The notes: generated from the letters alone by a model not told the origin. A stretch of DNA of 46,421 nt from Pelargonium tetragonum (GCA_036897445.1 JAYMTL010000152.1:1-46421), one strand, 5' to 3'; numbered from the stretch's first letter, positions 23,001 to 36,797 are shown. Numbers and translations: made by a program.

Positions 23001-26000
23001 TCCGGCTCGTACTAACACAAGTATGCAGGAGTCTTTATCTGCGATTAGGCTTATACCAAATAAAAGTAAAAAGAGTAAACCCACGGATTTCTAATTATAG
23101 ATTTTCGGAATGAGACTTATTCAAATTTAACCCAAATAGAAATTAGCCAAGAAACTTTTATGAAATACACGTTGGAGTGAGTCATAAGTTGAATGAATTC
23201 CTTTAGTAAGAGGCGCCACTCTTGTGCTAGGAGTGGTCGTTTCTGTAGAGAATCTCCAGATTGAAAAAAGTTTCTTTTATACGTTGGAATAAAAGCTTAA
23301 AAAGCTGGTTTATGCCCTTTTGCGAGCCCTTAATAAATTAAATTGAGAGGTCAATCTGATAAGTAAGGTAAACTTATTAAATTCAAAAATCCCCTTTAGC
23401 TCAGAATATCTCGGTAATTAAAAGAGCTAAGCAACGTATACTTTTTTTAATAAACATTTAACGGGAAAGTCTTGCTCTGAGTTTATCTTATTAAATAAAC
23501 CCTTCAAAATAGGAGAGGGCGCTTATGAGGAATTCCTAGTTATAGCCGAATTTTTCATAGTAAGATAGTGGATATAAAATGCTGGATCAGGGCGTTTAAA
23601 AGTCCTTGGTATTCCAGGATAGAGTGTATAAAACCAAGAATTTTTGCTTAGTTAAATAGAAATTCAAAAGAAAAAGGAAACCTTATAGGAGTAGCTGGAT
23701 TCTTGATAAAGGAAAGATTTGATAGTAACAAAAGCCCTTTTCAAACAAAGTAATAAAAATTCGTTATCTTTAGCATTTCTAAAATTTTTTAATGTATCAT
23801 GGGTCTATTTACAAAGTCTTTTGGGGCAAAACTCAAAAGTCTTTTTAATAGGTAACCTTTTGTTTCTTATTTTGTCCAGGAAGACTCATTATAGTGTACC
23901 CCCCTGCTATAAAGAGGAGTCCTTACTTAATAGAAAGATACGAGGGCAAATAGTAAAAAGATTCTTAAGGGGTGTCTCTGTTGTTCTGTAGTGCTTACTT
24001 ACTCAGTCCGAATCCGGATATAAGGAATAAGAAAACGGAAAAGAATTTTCTTCTAACTTCTCATTCTTGCTTTATCGATCTTAACAAACAAATCAAATGT
24101 AGTTTAAGTCTTATCCAAAATCCCCTTTCAGTTTAAGTATCTTTAAATTAAAAAGGGGTTAGTAGAGCTGAGTACTATAGCCGGGCTAATAAATCTTAGT
24201 TTTTCCCTTTGAGTCTTTGATAAAGGGGGTACAGTCAATAAGAAGCAGTGGGCGCTGTAAGTAAGAAGTTTCCTTTTTAGGCATAAGGGTTGCAAGGTTT
24301 GAAGATTCCTGATAAATTGGAAATCAATTTCACTTAGATAAACTTGAAAGGGAAATCTCCGGGTCTTAGTATAAGCAGTTCCTGAAAACCCCGGGCCAAA
24401 TCTCAATAGTATATAACTTCTCTCGTCCGAGAAATATAGGTTGTATATAGCACTCCCTCCGCTCAAGAGGGTTTTAATACAAATTTTAGATAGCAGTTAA
24501 AAAAGAGAACGTTGGTTCTCAAAATAGCACTAAACTACTCCTAAAAGCTAAAGGGAGCCTTTTACTTACCTTAGATTGTACACCGTCTTTTATCTAAATA
24601 TTGACTCCTAAGTTAAGATATCTTTCCCCGTCTCTGTTAGAGTTTCCCCTTTTAAAAAGGTATACTTCAGAAGAAAGTCCACTAACTTCTAAATAGATAA
24701 ATAGAAGCAGGAGGCATAGGGATCCTCAAAGTTGAATAGAAACTCTACAAATAGCTCAAAGCGCAACAGGAAAATAAGGGAACCCTAGCTAGTAGGAATC
24801 CGGGTATATAAACTACTAGCAGATTGCAGTCAAGTAGCTTTTCTATTACTAAAGATAGAATTCTCGTTTAGAGAGCCTGCAGAAAGAAACTGTGAAGCCT
24901 TTCTCAAGCGGTCTTTGTCAACAATAGAAAGAAGTTACTACTAAGTGTATTGCTGTAACCCCGAAATTGTGCAGCGAGTGGTCGGGTCTTTCCATTTCTT
25001 ACAAATAAAAGATACAAGGCCGAAAATCCAGCTATTGCAGATAAAGTTACCCTTTTTCTCGCAATTTAACCTGGGTCTTTTATGCTTTGAATTCTTCATC
25101 TTGGTAAGATAGCAGCATCTCCTCAATAAGGAAGGGGAACAAGGCCATTTTCCAGTCAAGTTTTTAAAGAGTACCCGTTAGTAGCAGGAAGTTCTTTTGT
25201 TTAGGTACTTTGGCACTGAACTTTTCCAACTTATTTCATTCCTTTTTATAAAGAAGTTTCACTTTGCTAATAAATCTTTAGTCTTTTTGTTTTTGCTGGC
25301 TACAGCCTAAACCCTTTCTAATCTTGTCTTGTGCAACCTACGAGCACGTCTTGACGAAGAGTCTATGTACTTCTTTAAGTAACTCTCTCATTTTTTTAGC
25401 CTATAATTAGAATAAAAAAGGAACCTTTTTTAAGGGTTACGAATTCCTGCCTGAAACTTTCCCTAGTATTCTGATCTTTTAGGGGTTTATAGCTTACTTA
25501 GTGAGTCATTTTCATACTATACACCTTTAGCTTAAGGGATTTTTTCTTAATAAAAGGGGCGCTTTAACCAGCTACCTTTTAGAAGGCCAATCCTACTCAG
25601 TAAACCGAAGTCCCTACTCTTTTTATTCCGATTACTAAGCTTTTTAGTTTCAATAGGACTCTACTTTCATGCCTATTTCATAATTAAGAAAAAAGCAGTT
25701 CTTTCTTCTTACGAGTTATTAAGAAAGAAAAAGACTTGTGTAAAAGAATTTCGGATTTGAGTGATCCCTTTTTCTTTTTTCCTACCCTAGCCGGTGATAC
25801 GAAGTGCTTTGCTCAAATCTCATCTCTCAGAGCGAATAGGAGCTCTTGCCTTAGTAGGACACCCCGCAAATTCCTTACTGAAACGAAAAGGGAACCCCTT
25901 TGCCTTTTCTTGTTTACCCCCATAGACTATAAAACAAAAAGAAACAGTTATAATATAGAATATACTAGAGAGATCAAGTCTCCTCCAATCTAATTGAAAA

Positions 26001-29000
26001 CTTTACTTATTACGGAGTCTCTTGGAATAACGAATAACTACAGAGGGGGCTCCGCTCTTTTTATACGAGATTTAACTCAAGGGCTTTCAATTGAATTCAT
26101 ATTGAGTTTCACTTTAGCTCTAAATCTGGCGGTTGGTGAAGCATAGGAAACTTATATGTTTTCGTACGTGAATTCCCTCTTTTTCTTCTAAAAAGGTGCA
26201 AAGTAAGCTTAGCAATTTGCAATTTAGAGTCTTTTGAGAATCCCCTTTTTTGGGTAGTAAGAAGCCAAAAATTCAGTCTTTAATCTTATCCTGATTCCTA
26301 ACCCGGGACCGCTCATTTGGATTTTTTTCTATAATCTATAAGAAGACTCCCTCCCTAAATAGAAAGGAAATTTCCACCCATTTAAATAAAGAAAACCTTT
26401 TATAGAGCTCTGGGAACACCCCTTTATAGCCCCTTAATACCTGTCCTGTAAAAGCAAAAACAAATTTTTAGGCTGGACCCTTTTTATCCTTATTGTTTAA
26501 GAACTTTATTCCCTAAAAGCTTGACTTACTGAAACCTGAGAACAGAGACACTCCTTAACCTTTCGGCTTCTTTTTGCATTCTAAATTTAGCTTACCTATG
26601 GGTGCCCCATATTCTTACCTGCCCCAAAGACCAGCAAAGAGACTCCCCTTACTTACTTAAGAATCTACAGCTACAGGGAGAACCAACTTGACTTTAACCA
26701 ATTTAACCAAACCTTTTAACAAAAATTTTGTTAATTAGAACAAATTTTTAATGAAACCACTACTTTGCAGCTGCAACTAAATAGCTATGATAAACTACTG
26801 CCAAAAGCAACTCCCTAATTATAAGGGTAACTTTTGATTTGACTTTTACAGCCGCCCCGAATCTCTTTTATTTTAGATTTTTTTAAGCAATCCTGTATGG
26901 AAATTAGAATTCCACTTACTTGGATATTTATGAATGCTTTTCTTTTGTAAGAATCCGAGAAAATCTAATAGATATAGATTATGATTTCACTATTATTGCA
27001 CAATTCAGCTAGCTTCGCCGAGAAAACTCTTGAAACTGAAAAGTATCAACCAGTAAACTCCTCTCAAGTAGCCTACAAAAAGGCAGCTCTATTAGAAACA
27101 ATAAAACATCGAGAGTTCAAGAGAAGTTATCAAATCGATTATATATCATGTCTACATAAATTTTATTTGGACTGGTAAGCAATGCCCCACTTTATTTAAT
27201 AAGTCATTTTACTATACCGTAGCCCCGGCCTTTTACACAAATGAAGATTTTTTGTTACCCTAGCTAGTCAACTTTTTATAGTTTCATCAGGTAGGGTTCT
27301 CTTTAATAAGAAAGTCTAATCTTTATTGTAAATGAATGTCACAACCTAATAAGGGAGATATCCTACTTTTGTGAATTTGTGTGCGTTGGGTTTAAAAGAA
27401 AAAGGAACTTAGAAGGCCCTTCTTTTTAATTGGTGGAAAAACCCCGTTTAGTTTAGAGTTGTGTAACTTTGGCACAGGGTGTTATAGAATAATAGAAGTG
27501 ATAAATGACTCTTTTTCACTTCCCTTTTAGCATCCTTTGAAAAAGTCTAATCAGCCCCCGACACAGAGTTAGATTATCCGGATACCCTGTTAAGCCGCTT
27601 ACACCTTACAGTCAGAAATTCATGAGGGTCCTAAGGTCTTTTGAACTTCTTATCAAAAATCAGTTTATTCAGTACAACCTAATTAGAAGAGTTTACTTTT
27701 ACTATAAAATTCCTATTTACATTACTTTACTACCAGTACGTTAAGCCTTCCTAGGCGGATCAAGAGAGTCTCTTTCTCTTACAGAGGAAACTGGCAATAA
27801 CATACTCTAAAAAAAGCTGCTGGGATCCTTTTGGATTATCAAAAAAGGAAGACTAGACCCCTAGCAAGACCAAAATTCCTCACGTAAATTGCGTTAGGGG
27901 AACCCCCTTCCTTCACACGGGGCCTTTAGCTTAGCAGGGGAAAATCTCTTTAAAAGCGCATATAAAAACGGTAAAATAGATACTCTTTTTGCTTATAATA
28001 TAAGTATAAACCCTCCTAAACCTAAAAGGGAGTTGCTAGAATATTTGCATTAGATACAGGGGCACTATAACTATGAAAACTCAGCAAAAAAACTAGAATT
28101 TGTATACCTAAAGAAAGTTACAGCTAAAATTTTATCAAGTCTTTTCAAAAAAGGACTCCTTTCTGGGCAGGGTACCTTATAACTCCAAGGAATTAGTGCA
28201 AACCCAAAAGTCAATTCTAAGTTTTCTTGGTAAGGGTTACCCCGATATTTGATAAGAGTCTAATCCACTTCTTCTATTTAAGAGTTCAATCCTGACCTCT
28301 CAAAGGACATAATATTAGCGAGTACCTTTTTTAATAAAAAGCTGCTTTCTAGAGCACTTCATTTTTCTCCTTGTTTGTTTCAATGAAAAAAGCTTGCCTA
28401 TATTTAGATTTAGTAAATAATATAAAAAGACTGACCACACTTTAACGAGTCGAAGCACTTACTGCCTTCAAATTAGAAAATTTCCTTTTGTATCTTGAAA
28501 ATACACTGTACAGGTATAAACAAATTTTTGCTCCTTTTTTTGTATAATTGTGCGTGCTTCGTTCCTAAAGGGAAATGAAAAAAGACTGAGATTTTTAGGG
28601 CTTGTAAAGTGAATTATCTAAAACTCAAACAGGGGAAAACCGCCCTGGGGATTAGTCAAAAAGCTCTCTATATGGCTTTTTCGTGACCTTTAATCCTAAG
28701 CAAGAACTCGTCTACGATTTTTCATTTCGAAAATTCTCATTTTTATTTAAAAATGAACAAAATTCACACAGGTTTCATAAAAACTTTGCACTTTTCATAT
28801 AAGGGCTCCAGACTTAGCTTGTATAACCAACTCTGAAAACTAAAATGACCTTAAATCTTGAACTATTTGTATCTAAGTCTTACCTTGCTGGAGAGACACT
28901 TAATCATTTAATTAATACTAAAGGAGTCCCTCGGTTAAAGTCCTGTTGCCCCTGATCCGCTCGTGGGATATTTAGGATAGTAGATGCCTTTTTCATAACT

Positions 29001-29574
29001 TTTTCTTACTGAACATGAAACAGAAAAAATAGCAAAAGCTGCTCAGATTGACTATTTAAAAGGATACTTCTTAGAGGTTTTTATGCTCTTCTATGAATAT
29101 GAAGTTCTAAAAAGAAAGAAGTGGGAGTTTTTGGTCGTTACTAAGCCAGAGCTTTTTTCGATGGGTAGGGGCTGCTTAAAAAGGGGGATTTTTCATTCTC
29201 TTTAATTTAACTTAGGGGTTTACTCACTCAGAAATTAACAACGAACCAAATTGTATTAAAACCTATTATTGTATGGTCCTTTCTTTTGCCCGAACCGGTT
29301 CTTGATAACTACTTTGCATATACATTCATTACATTTAAGCCGAGATTTTAATATACATATTCGCTTTATATATATATTACGCGGGACCCTCTCTTCTTTT
29401 TCTGCTTCACGAGCACACTCTTATATTAAGGGAGCCTTACAACTAGATATTATGAACTCCTTTTGGGTTTAGGAGGTCATTGTAACGTACTTCTTTAGTA
29501 AGGATAGTACCCGAACGCCAGCAAATACATATACTGCTTTTGTTTTAACCGACCTAGCTGACGCGGCTTCTTTG
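20035..29574. other. Long gene-free stretch
   Basis: In 9.5 kb I find no gene, tRNA or rRNA piece. The longest open frame of the window, 107 codons on the minus strand at 24,143-24,466, starts at TTG and matches nothing I know. A 65-codon ATG frame at 26,981-27,178 is hydrophilic and also unrecognised. Two short related words lie here, at 21,846-21,869 (GAAACCTGGAAGCAGAGCAA plus CTCC) and 26,531-26,554 (GAAACCTGAGAACAGAGACA plus CTCC), similar to 8,521-8,544. Confidence 0.5.
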
Positions 29575-29650
29575 ACTTCATTGTACTCTGTCTTTTCATT
29601 GTCTTATTACTACCTGTTCGAGCTAGACCTAGATTCTGTACTCCGTTGCT
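29575..29650 (-). repeat. Inverted relative of the 11,150 repeat
   Basis: CTAGATTCTGTACT at 29,629-29,642 is the exact reverse complement of 11,155-11,168. Going left, TTTTCATTGTCTTATTAC and TTTGACTTCATTGTACTCTG weakly resemble the reverse complement of 11,170-11,215. The exact core is only 14 bases, so the relation rests on the core plus similar composition of the flanks. Confidence 0.35.
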
Positions 29651-29689
29651 GCTTAGGATTCCTTATATGTATTTGATTAGGAGCTTACC

Positions 29690-29905
29690 CTTCATATGAG
29701 CTATGCCTGCACTCTTAGGATACCTACCGTATTCTTCTTCTTGTAGCTAGTTATAGCTGTATTCATTGTCTTCTTATTTGTTTGTAGTATAAGATAGATA
29801 GGGTTCTATTTTCTTTATAAGGGTATTTACTGTATTAACTAATTGGTTAGTATGCCCTATACCTTAGTTATTGTAGTTAGTGTATGTACTATAAAGACTA
29901 TAAGG
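29690..29905 (+). repeat. Dispersed repeat P5, copy a
   Basis: This copy aligns with 36,255-36,383. Shared words in order are CTTCTTGTAGCTAGTTATA versus CTTGCTTGTAGCTATTATA, TATTAACTAATTG versus TATACTAGTTAATTG, TATACCTTAGTTATTGTAGT versus TTATAGGTAGCTAGTAGT, and TGTACTATAAAGACTATAAGG versus TGTGCTATAAGG at the end. The copies are 6.5 kb apart in direct orientation with several indels. No coding sequence is seen. Confidence 0.45.
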
Positions 29906-30961
29906 AGAAAGGGGAAGGCACTCGTACTATAAAAAGAGAAAAAAGCCCCTATTTGATATAGAAATAGAAAAAAGGAAGCGTTTTGCCACTATAAGTGATC
30001 CTACTTTTCCTTACAATGATCCTGTCAAACCTAGCTTGAAACGAGAAAACAAAGCTACTGAGTTTTGACTTCCCTTACTTTTGCTTTTTACATAAAGGAG
30101 AATTTACATATCAGTGTAGTAGTACTCCTTTGTATAGTAAGTTTAACCCTTGCTAATTTTCACAAAATCACTTGTATGTTGCGGATCCTTATTACAAAAT
30201 TTCTGCGTTGTTTCAGTTTTAAGGAAGACCTTGGCTCTAATTTAGCTTAACGTAGTTGGAGTTTCGACCAAGTACTTTCTGGGGTTTCCTACCGGGATAC
30301 TTCTACTTCTAATAAATATCCCTTATATCCGCATAATAGATACACCTTAAAAAAGAAGTTTCTTTTTCATCTTGGTATTTCAATTTCTCTAAGAAAGTTA
30401 GGAAGTCTTTGAACTTCTTTAGTCTAGTGGTTAAACCGGATTTCCTATTTAATGATGTAGGAATCCAAGCACAAGGAGTTCACTTTATCAGTAATCAGTA
30501 GCTTTTGGGTAATCTATAAAATATATGACATTTCTTTTTATTTACTAAGTATATCCGCCTTTTGCTTTTGAGAAATGAGAAGTATAAAATTTTTAGAATT
30601 CCTTTGGAGTCTTCCTGCCCACTCCATTGAATTGAGAAAAAAGGGGCAGCTAAAGAAATTTTCTTAGTTTATAACTACTAAACCAAGAAGAGATTTTTAG
30701 GTTTCTCGTACTGCTATTTAAGTATGAAATCGAATTAGGGTAGTAAGACTTTTGATATAACTGAGTTAATAAGAAAGAAGTCCTTAGAGCGTTTCTGGAG
30801 AGTTAAACTTTTTGAATATCTAATAGTTCTAGGATTACTTATTTAGACTTCTGGGCCTAATAGGGTCAAATTTCCCTTGTATACACTTTTTACCTTCAAT
30901 AGACAAGACTCCCTATTGTATTATAAATGGATGCGTACTTTATGTTAGTCTAGGGCCCTTT
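29906..30961. other. Gene-free stretch
   Basis: No gene is visible. The frame at 30,065-30,250 (starting TTG, 61 codons) has one hydrophobic run but no family resemblance. Confidence 0.45.
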
Positions 30962-31041
30962 TTTAGGAAACCTATCTACTTCTATTTCAAGAACTGACTT
31001 TCTTACTCACAATTCAGCTAACCCAAAAAGAGAGCTCTATC
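30962..31041 (+). repeat. Dispersed repeat P7, copy a
   Basis: GACTTTCTTACTCACAATTC, then CAGCTAACCCA and AGAGCTCTATC (30,995-31,041), matches 33,411-33,450 (GACTTTCTTACTCAAACTCC, CACTAACCCAT, GAGCTCTATA). Upstream, AGGAAACCTATCTACTT here matches AGGAATCCGATCTACTT there. A shorter relative lies at 43,187-43,214. Confidence 0.5.
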
Positions 31042-31615
31042 TCCTCAGTTAGAAAGTGAGAAGACCTCCTACTTCCATCACAACTTTTCTGAACAGTATA
31101 GGTACCGATGTCCCTTGGATACCCAAAAAACTTTTTACCTCTTTCACAGACTTTGAATAAACTTCTTCAAAAAAGAAAATGAAAAAAAAAGAGTAGAGTC
31201 AAGCGGATAGCTTTTAAATAGAACCTTTGACTTATTTCACTTTTTCTGGATCGGGAAAATATTTTCACTTGAAATGCCTTGGAAACCCCTATGAAGCTGA
31301 CTCCTTATGAAATGAAAACCTAACCCTTGTAAACGCTAAATCCGAATCTACTTACTTAAGATAAGCCCCTGCTCCATCCAAATAAGAAGACCTCTTTTTT
31401 TTCATTACGAATATCCTGTCAACCTGGAAACAACACTCCCGCTAAACCTTGTACTTGAAAAACCACCTTCTTGCCTTTAACCTCTTACTAACTAACCAAC
31501 TACTGTAAAAACTCGGCAGGTTCAGAAACAGGTGATAATCCCAAAATTTCATAAAACTAGGAAAGACATCTCCCTAGCAGAACGGACTAAACTAAAACCT
31601 TGTGAGGGAAACAAA
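31042..31615. other. Gene-free stretch
   Basis: No gene or clear repeat is seen; the sequence is A+C rich on the plus strand. Confidence 0.4.
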
Positions 31616-31671
31616 CGACTTTCAATTAAAAAGAGAACTCAGGATAACAACAAAACTCTAATTATTACAAG
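31616..31671 (+). repeat. Dispersed repeat P4, copy b
   Basis: This is the partner of 19,986-20,034, sharing CGACTTTCAAT at the start, ACAACAAAACTCTA in the middle and TTACAAG/TTGTAAA at the end. It lies within a 70-codon open frame (31,532-31,744, starting GTG) that is not kept in the other copy. Confidence 0.5.
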
Positions 31672-33370
31672 AATACCAAACCCGAGTAGAAGTGCACTAA
31701 AACACGAATCAGCTTATCCAGCTACATTAGACCTTTCTAACTAACGTTCGTTTCCAGACATTTTTAGAATAAAGCTAGAAAACGAACACCAGGAAAATCT
31801 TCTTCTTTATTTCAGATCAGAATTCCCCGTAAAGTCAAAAGGATTCCGAGAGATAAGAAAAAAGGTTATACTCTTAAGTAAGATAAAGCTAATAAATAAC
31901 AATTCTCCAAATGGCTTAGCTTTTCCAATATACACCAGACTAGTAAAAACCCTATGATATGAAATCTTAAAATAAGGAAAAGGTTCCTAGCTTTACAACT
32001 TTTCTATATGTATATGTATTCTACTTTTTTTGGTTCTATTTTAGTTGTATTACCTGCGCCTTAGTTAATATTTAATAAAGAAGTATATAAATAGTACACA
32101 TACCTTATAACAAAAGTGAGTGTACCCGCCCAGTAATCTTAACCTTTACATCCAAGCTTCTAAAGCAACCTTTTTCAGATTCATATAGCTAAAAAAGCAC
32201 TTTTACACTTGTATACACCTGGACCCCTCTTTTTTAAACTTAAGACACTAGAGACTCTACAGTAAAATAAGACCTTCTCTTCTCTACTACAAAACTACCC
32301 CTTATTATTATTTAGAATTGGAAACAAAGAAACTGGCATAATATAAGATAAGTAAGAGCAGCTGCTTAAATAAATCAAGGAATCTCCAGTCAAAGCCGAT
32401 AAAAAGGACTGCAGATTTAATAGAACAAGGCCGAAGTGACTATCCAGAATGTATAGACTGTCTCTTTGATTGGGGTACTTATTCCGACACATATTTATAC
32501 CACCCTTTTATCTAGCTAGTGCCTTTTTCCATTTCTAGGAGCTGGACCCTTTCATTTAGTGCTTTTTAAGAGACTCTACCTATTAACCGGGAGTCCAGTA
32601 TATCCTTGCTTGTAAATCGTCAAAACTTCTTACACTCACTAGATCTAGCAAAGTAAAGAAGAAAAAACCTTTCAATTTTCAACATAAATGAGGACCTCTT
32701 TTGAATTGAATAAATTACTTCAAAGTTTATAGATTGATTGAGATTGAGACTAGATTCCCTTGTTAGCTAGACCTTTTTTATACACCCCACGAAAGACTCT
32801 CCAAAGGAATTGACCAGGTTTTCTTTTATAATATAGCAATATGGAATACCAGCTAGGCCTTACCTAACTAGAACTCGTTGTAACTTGCTTAGACTCCACA
32901 CCTTTATGCTCCTACTTATATTAAGATTTTAGAAAGAACCAGGCCGATCTAAAGAAACTCAGAATTCGCTTAAAAAGAAATGGATTATAGAAAATCCGAC
33001 CTTCGACCTATTAAGTAGCATAAAACTTGGCATATTCCTATTCAGAAAGTGACAGTTCCTAATTCCACACTCGATAGGTAAACTTGGAAAGATATATCCC
33101 TTTCCTAATTGCCCTCATTAAGAAATCCCCATAAACTCTCTTTCTCTCCAAAGCTATACCCGGTGACAGCCTATGCCTAAACTACATATCCCTTAATCTT
33201 AATTCTGCAGCCAAAAAGGAGCTTATATATTCTGTAAAAGGAATTCTCATTTGCGAAACTCTTGGTACTAAATAACCTTGGAAGTGCTCGACCTCCGTCA
33301 AAACTTTCCTTAAAACCAGAGTTCTTTGGAATATAGAAAGACATGAAGTTCAAGTACTAAATTGAATACT
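31672..33370. other. Gene-free stretch
   Basis: No gene is seen. At about 32,020-32,080, CTACTTTTTTTGGTTCTATT with TTACCTGCGCCTTAGTTA resembles 36,190-36,260 (GTACTTTTTTTAGCTATACT, TACCTGCACCTT, TTAGTTA), a weak further link between these regions. Confidence 0.4.
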
Positions 33371-33450
33371 TAAACCCAGGAATCCGATCTACTTATCAGC
33401 AGCCGGAGTTGACTTTCTTACTCAAACTCCACTAACCCATGAGCTCTATA
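33371..33450 (+). repeat. Dispersed repeat P7, copy b
   Basis: This is the partner of 30,962-31,041, 2.4 kb downstream in direct orientation. GACTTTCTTACTCA is identical in both, followed by CTAACCCA and GAGCTCTAT with small spacing changes. The similarity fades quickly on either side. Confidence 0.5.
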
Positions 33451-36254
33451 TTTCTTTTTACATGGAACCCAAGCACTCTCTAAGAAAAGTGTCTCTTTTA
33501 TAGTAGTTTGATTGATTTGACATATACCTGGACTGCTTTTTACAAAATAGAGTACTCCGAAATTTCAAACCTTTCTGAGAGCTATACCCGAGCTATGTTT
33601 TACTAGTTTACTACCTACAATAACCTTCCCCTTTTAGTACAAACTTCAAAACTTTAACTAAGAAACTCAAAAAGTTCTACTTCACACCTACCTATAAGAC
33701 TTGGATCTCTAGAGTCATTTTCCAATATCCCAAGCAGATTAGACCTCAAAAAAAAAAACAAAGGGAATTTCCCAAACACTTCTAAAAAGCTTTTACTAAA
33801 TCCTGGAATTACTTAGAAACGGGAACCCTACTCAACTGCAATTTCTAGAACACACTCAATTTGTATAAATAAAAGAAATCCTTTCAATAAAAACTAACTA
33901 AAGAGAGATTAGGATCCTATACTTTAGAAGATTTAGTTACTAGAAACTCGAGGGTTGTACTTTTTGGACTCTTCTAACTTATAATCCAGGATTTCCCCTC
34001 TTCGACCTATGAGACCCTAATAGCTTGACTTGTTACAAATTAGATTAGAAGACTCTATTTTAAGTTTAGACTTTATTTAAATTGTAAGACTTTCTATTTC
34101 CATTTTGGTTGCATTTTTATTTAGACTGTCCCTCTTGGAGCCCCTTACTCGTTTTCAATTGAATATCATTCCTTGACTTGCTTTCAAAGAGACACTCAAG
34201 GAACCTTTTACCCTAAAACTCCTACTCATTTCTTATAAGCTCCTACTTTATCAAAGGGATTCTTCCTATTCAATGAAAGAGGCTTGCTTAGAAATTGATT
34301 TTAGAAAATCTTAACCTACTTTGGCCCCTTACTAACTAATAGATAGAAACCCAGGCTCAGCGGATTGACAGGTTAGAATCCCAAAACACTATAATACTAT
34401 ATAAAGTGAAATAGCTCAAGGCTACAAAACCCAAAATACTATTAGTAATCTTCTCTTACGACTTCATCTTCCCTAAAAGTAGGGGGTTAAAGCAAAAGAG
34501 ATTGAGTCATGGAATCTACAGTTATTTTACACTTTTTGCACAAAGAACATCCGTAACTAGAGCCCTATATTTTTTAAGAGTCTTTGAACCTAGGCTGAAA
34601 GCAGTAACCGGCGCACACTTGTGGAATCCCGGTACCCGTAAGGCAATAAAACCTCATAAGGCTTCTAAAGGAAGGCATAGCTCCAAGAAAAGGTCTAAAT
34701 ACCTATAAAAGTCAGGCTGATAAGACAGTTTTTTATAAAAACAACTCTGATAAAAGTCCCCGCGGGGTTTACCCACCAGGTATAAGAAGTGTTTTTGCCA
34801 GGATAAGGGGAGTAAGCAGCTGGGTAACTGTTAAAGTAAGTGGTTTCCAGGGAAGGATCTCTTTCTTATTGCGGGGTTCTCGGACTTTGAACTCACGCAC
34901 TTTCGCAGGTAGCTTTTAAGGACTAATAAAAACTCTAAGGTCTTTTCTAGTCAGGACAAGTGTAAGATAAGGATCCTGTCACTAGAAAAGCAAACAAAAA
35001 GGGGTCACATAAAGAGTCTCTTTTTATAAAGCCAGCATCTTTCCTTCTTTTTACCTTAGGTAGGGCTGCCCCAAGCTTTATGAGAGGAGAAAAGGCCCTA
35101 TTTTGAGCACGAGGTTTGTTAAAAAGAGATTTTTCTTTTTATGCGTAACCTTAGCTTTTGAATTCTTTCCTAGGACTCATAGGGTTTTTAGAGTCACATT
35201 TTAGAACCTTTTATTTAACTAAAGTCAAGACTTGGTTCTAACAAAATCGGTACCCGGTGTCAAGGAAAACTTCCTATGCTGTAAGTTTTTAGTCCTCAAT
35301 AGTTCCCCGAAATTTTGGGTTAGAACCAGGCCCTTTCCTTCGATAAAGAGACACTAGGTTTTCATTCCTATTTTTGTTCCTATTAAAATTAGCTAGAAAG
35401 GGATATCGCAAGCAAGTAGAATTTAAAAAAGTCAAATTACTCTGTTTTCTTTCTTAATAAAAGCGAGTTTCCTTAAATTCTTCTAGGGTACCCCTAGTCT
35501 TAGCTAGAGCCCAGGGTTGTTTCAAAAAGTATAGATTTCTTCTTTAGTCTTTAGAGAAAGAGCTCCTTATAGCTTTCATTCCTGAAGAGAGCTTGACTTT
35601 ATCGGGTTACTTGTACTTGAAACGAGTACTTCATCATTCTAGAGTTATAGCTTTTTTGTGCTAAGATTCCTTGGTAGAAGCCTTCTTTTTTAGTCTCTAC
35701 TCGACCTGAGAGGGGTCTCTTAAATATTAAAAGGGTGCCCTAGGAGTTGAAATATCCATTTCACCGAGTTCTAAATAGTTTTGTTAAGACTTAACTAGTA
35801 ACCTTTCAGTTAGGGCACAATTATCTAAAAATTATAGCTCGTCTAATTAGACTCAACTTTTTTATGCTGGTCTTCGTTTTAGTGTCTTAGTTCTATAGCT
35901 CTTTGTAGTGACTGCTCTAGTCTAGAAAGGAGTCCATGCCTTATACAGAAAATGACTAAAGCCGAATTTAGCTAAGTAAAGACTCTCTTTTTGACAAAGC
36001 TCAGTATATAGTAAAAACAAGAAAAGGTGTAAGGACTTTGAAAACTTTTTTATGAGCTCACCTATTGTCTGGGGCATCTGTAAATATAAAAACTAGAACC
36101 CGCTTGAACTCTACTTACTTTTGCTTTTGGCATAATAACTTCTTGGATAATCTTATTCTGTATCAAACTTTTACTTATTAATATAACTGTACTTTTTTTA
36201 GCTATACTCCTTTTCCTAGTCTTGATACCTGCACCTTCTTTCTTAGTTACTTAA
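33451..36254. other. Gene-free stretch
   Basis: No gene is visible. The frame at 34,502-34,708 (starting TTG, 68 codons) is basic at its end (KASKGRHSSKKRSKYL) but matches no ribosomal protein that I recognise. Plus-strand composition changes from C-rich before about 34,400 to G-rich after it. Confidence 0.45.
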
Positions 36255-36383
36255 TTAATTGCATTACCTTTCTTGTAGTAGCCTGTTGTTACTGTACTCT
36301 TGCTTGTAGCTATTATATTACCTACTTATACTAGTTAATTGTAGAGATAGTTATAGGTAGCTAGTAGTTGATGTGCTATAAGG
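36255..36383 (+). repeat. Dispersed repeat P5, copy b
   Basis: This is the partner of 29,690-29,905, shorter by indels. It keeps CTTGTAGCTA, TAGTTAATTG, TAGCTAGTAGTT and the terminal CTATAAGG in the same order. Confidence 0.45.
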
Positions 36384-36797
36384 TTAAGGTATCTTCTTCA
36401 ATGTCTTATGTGTTTATCAGTAGAGAAGGTGTAGCCCTTAGAAGCATAGTAGTGAGTCTACCCTACCGAGTACTTCAGTTTAGGAGTTTCATTAATGTAT
36501 GATAGTGAATAGATTGTACATAGAAACGTTATAACCACCCAAGATCCTATTCTTATGACTTACTTCTTTGTTTTTATATTCTATTATCTCTGAGTTCTGA
36601 CTTCATTTTCTTTTACTCTTTACTATTTGTATCTAGTTTTGATAGGTTTCTTATTAGGCAAAGTAGAAACAGGATTAGCGGGAGAAGAAGTCACAAGATA
36701 GCTAGGAGTTGAGTCCAGATAAGGAAAATTCTTAAGATAGATCTATACAGAATAGTAAACATAAGTAAATGCAGCAGCTCTTGTTTTTCTATTTCCC

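Noticed and set aside
23396-23430. TTTAGCTCAG word recalling a tRNA 5' half
   Set aside because: No T-arm word follows within tRNA distance.
24143-24466. Longest open frame, 107 codons, minus strand
   Set aside because: It starts at TTG, shows no family motif, and is of a length expected by chance in 46 kb.
26981-27178. 65-codon ATG frame, hydrophilic product
   Set aside because: It is not recognised, short, with no supporting signal before it and no conserved neighbour.
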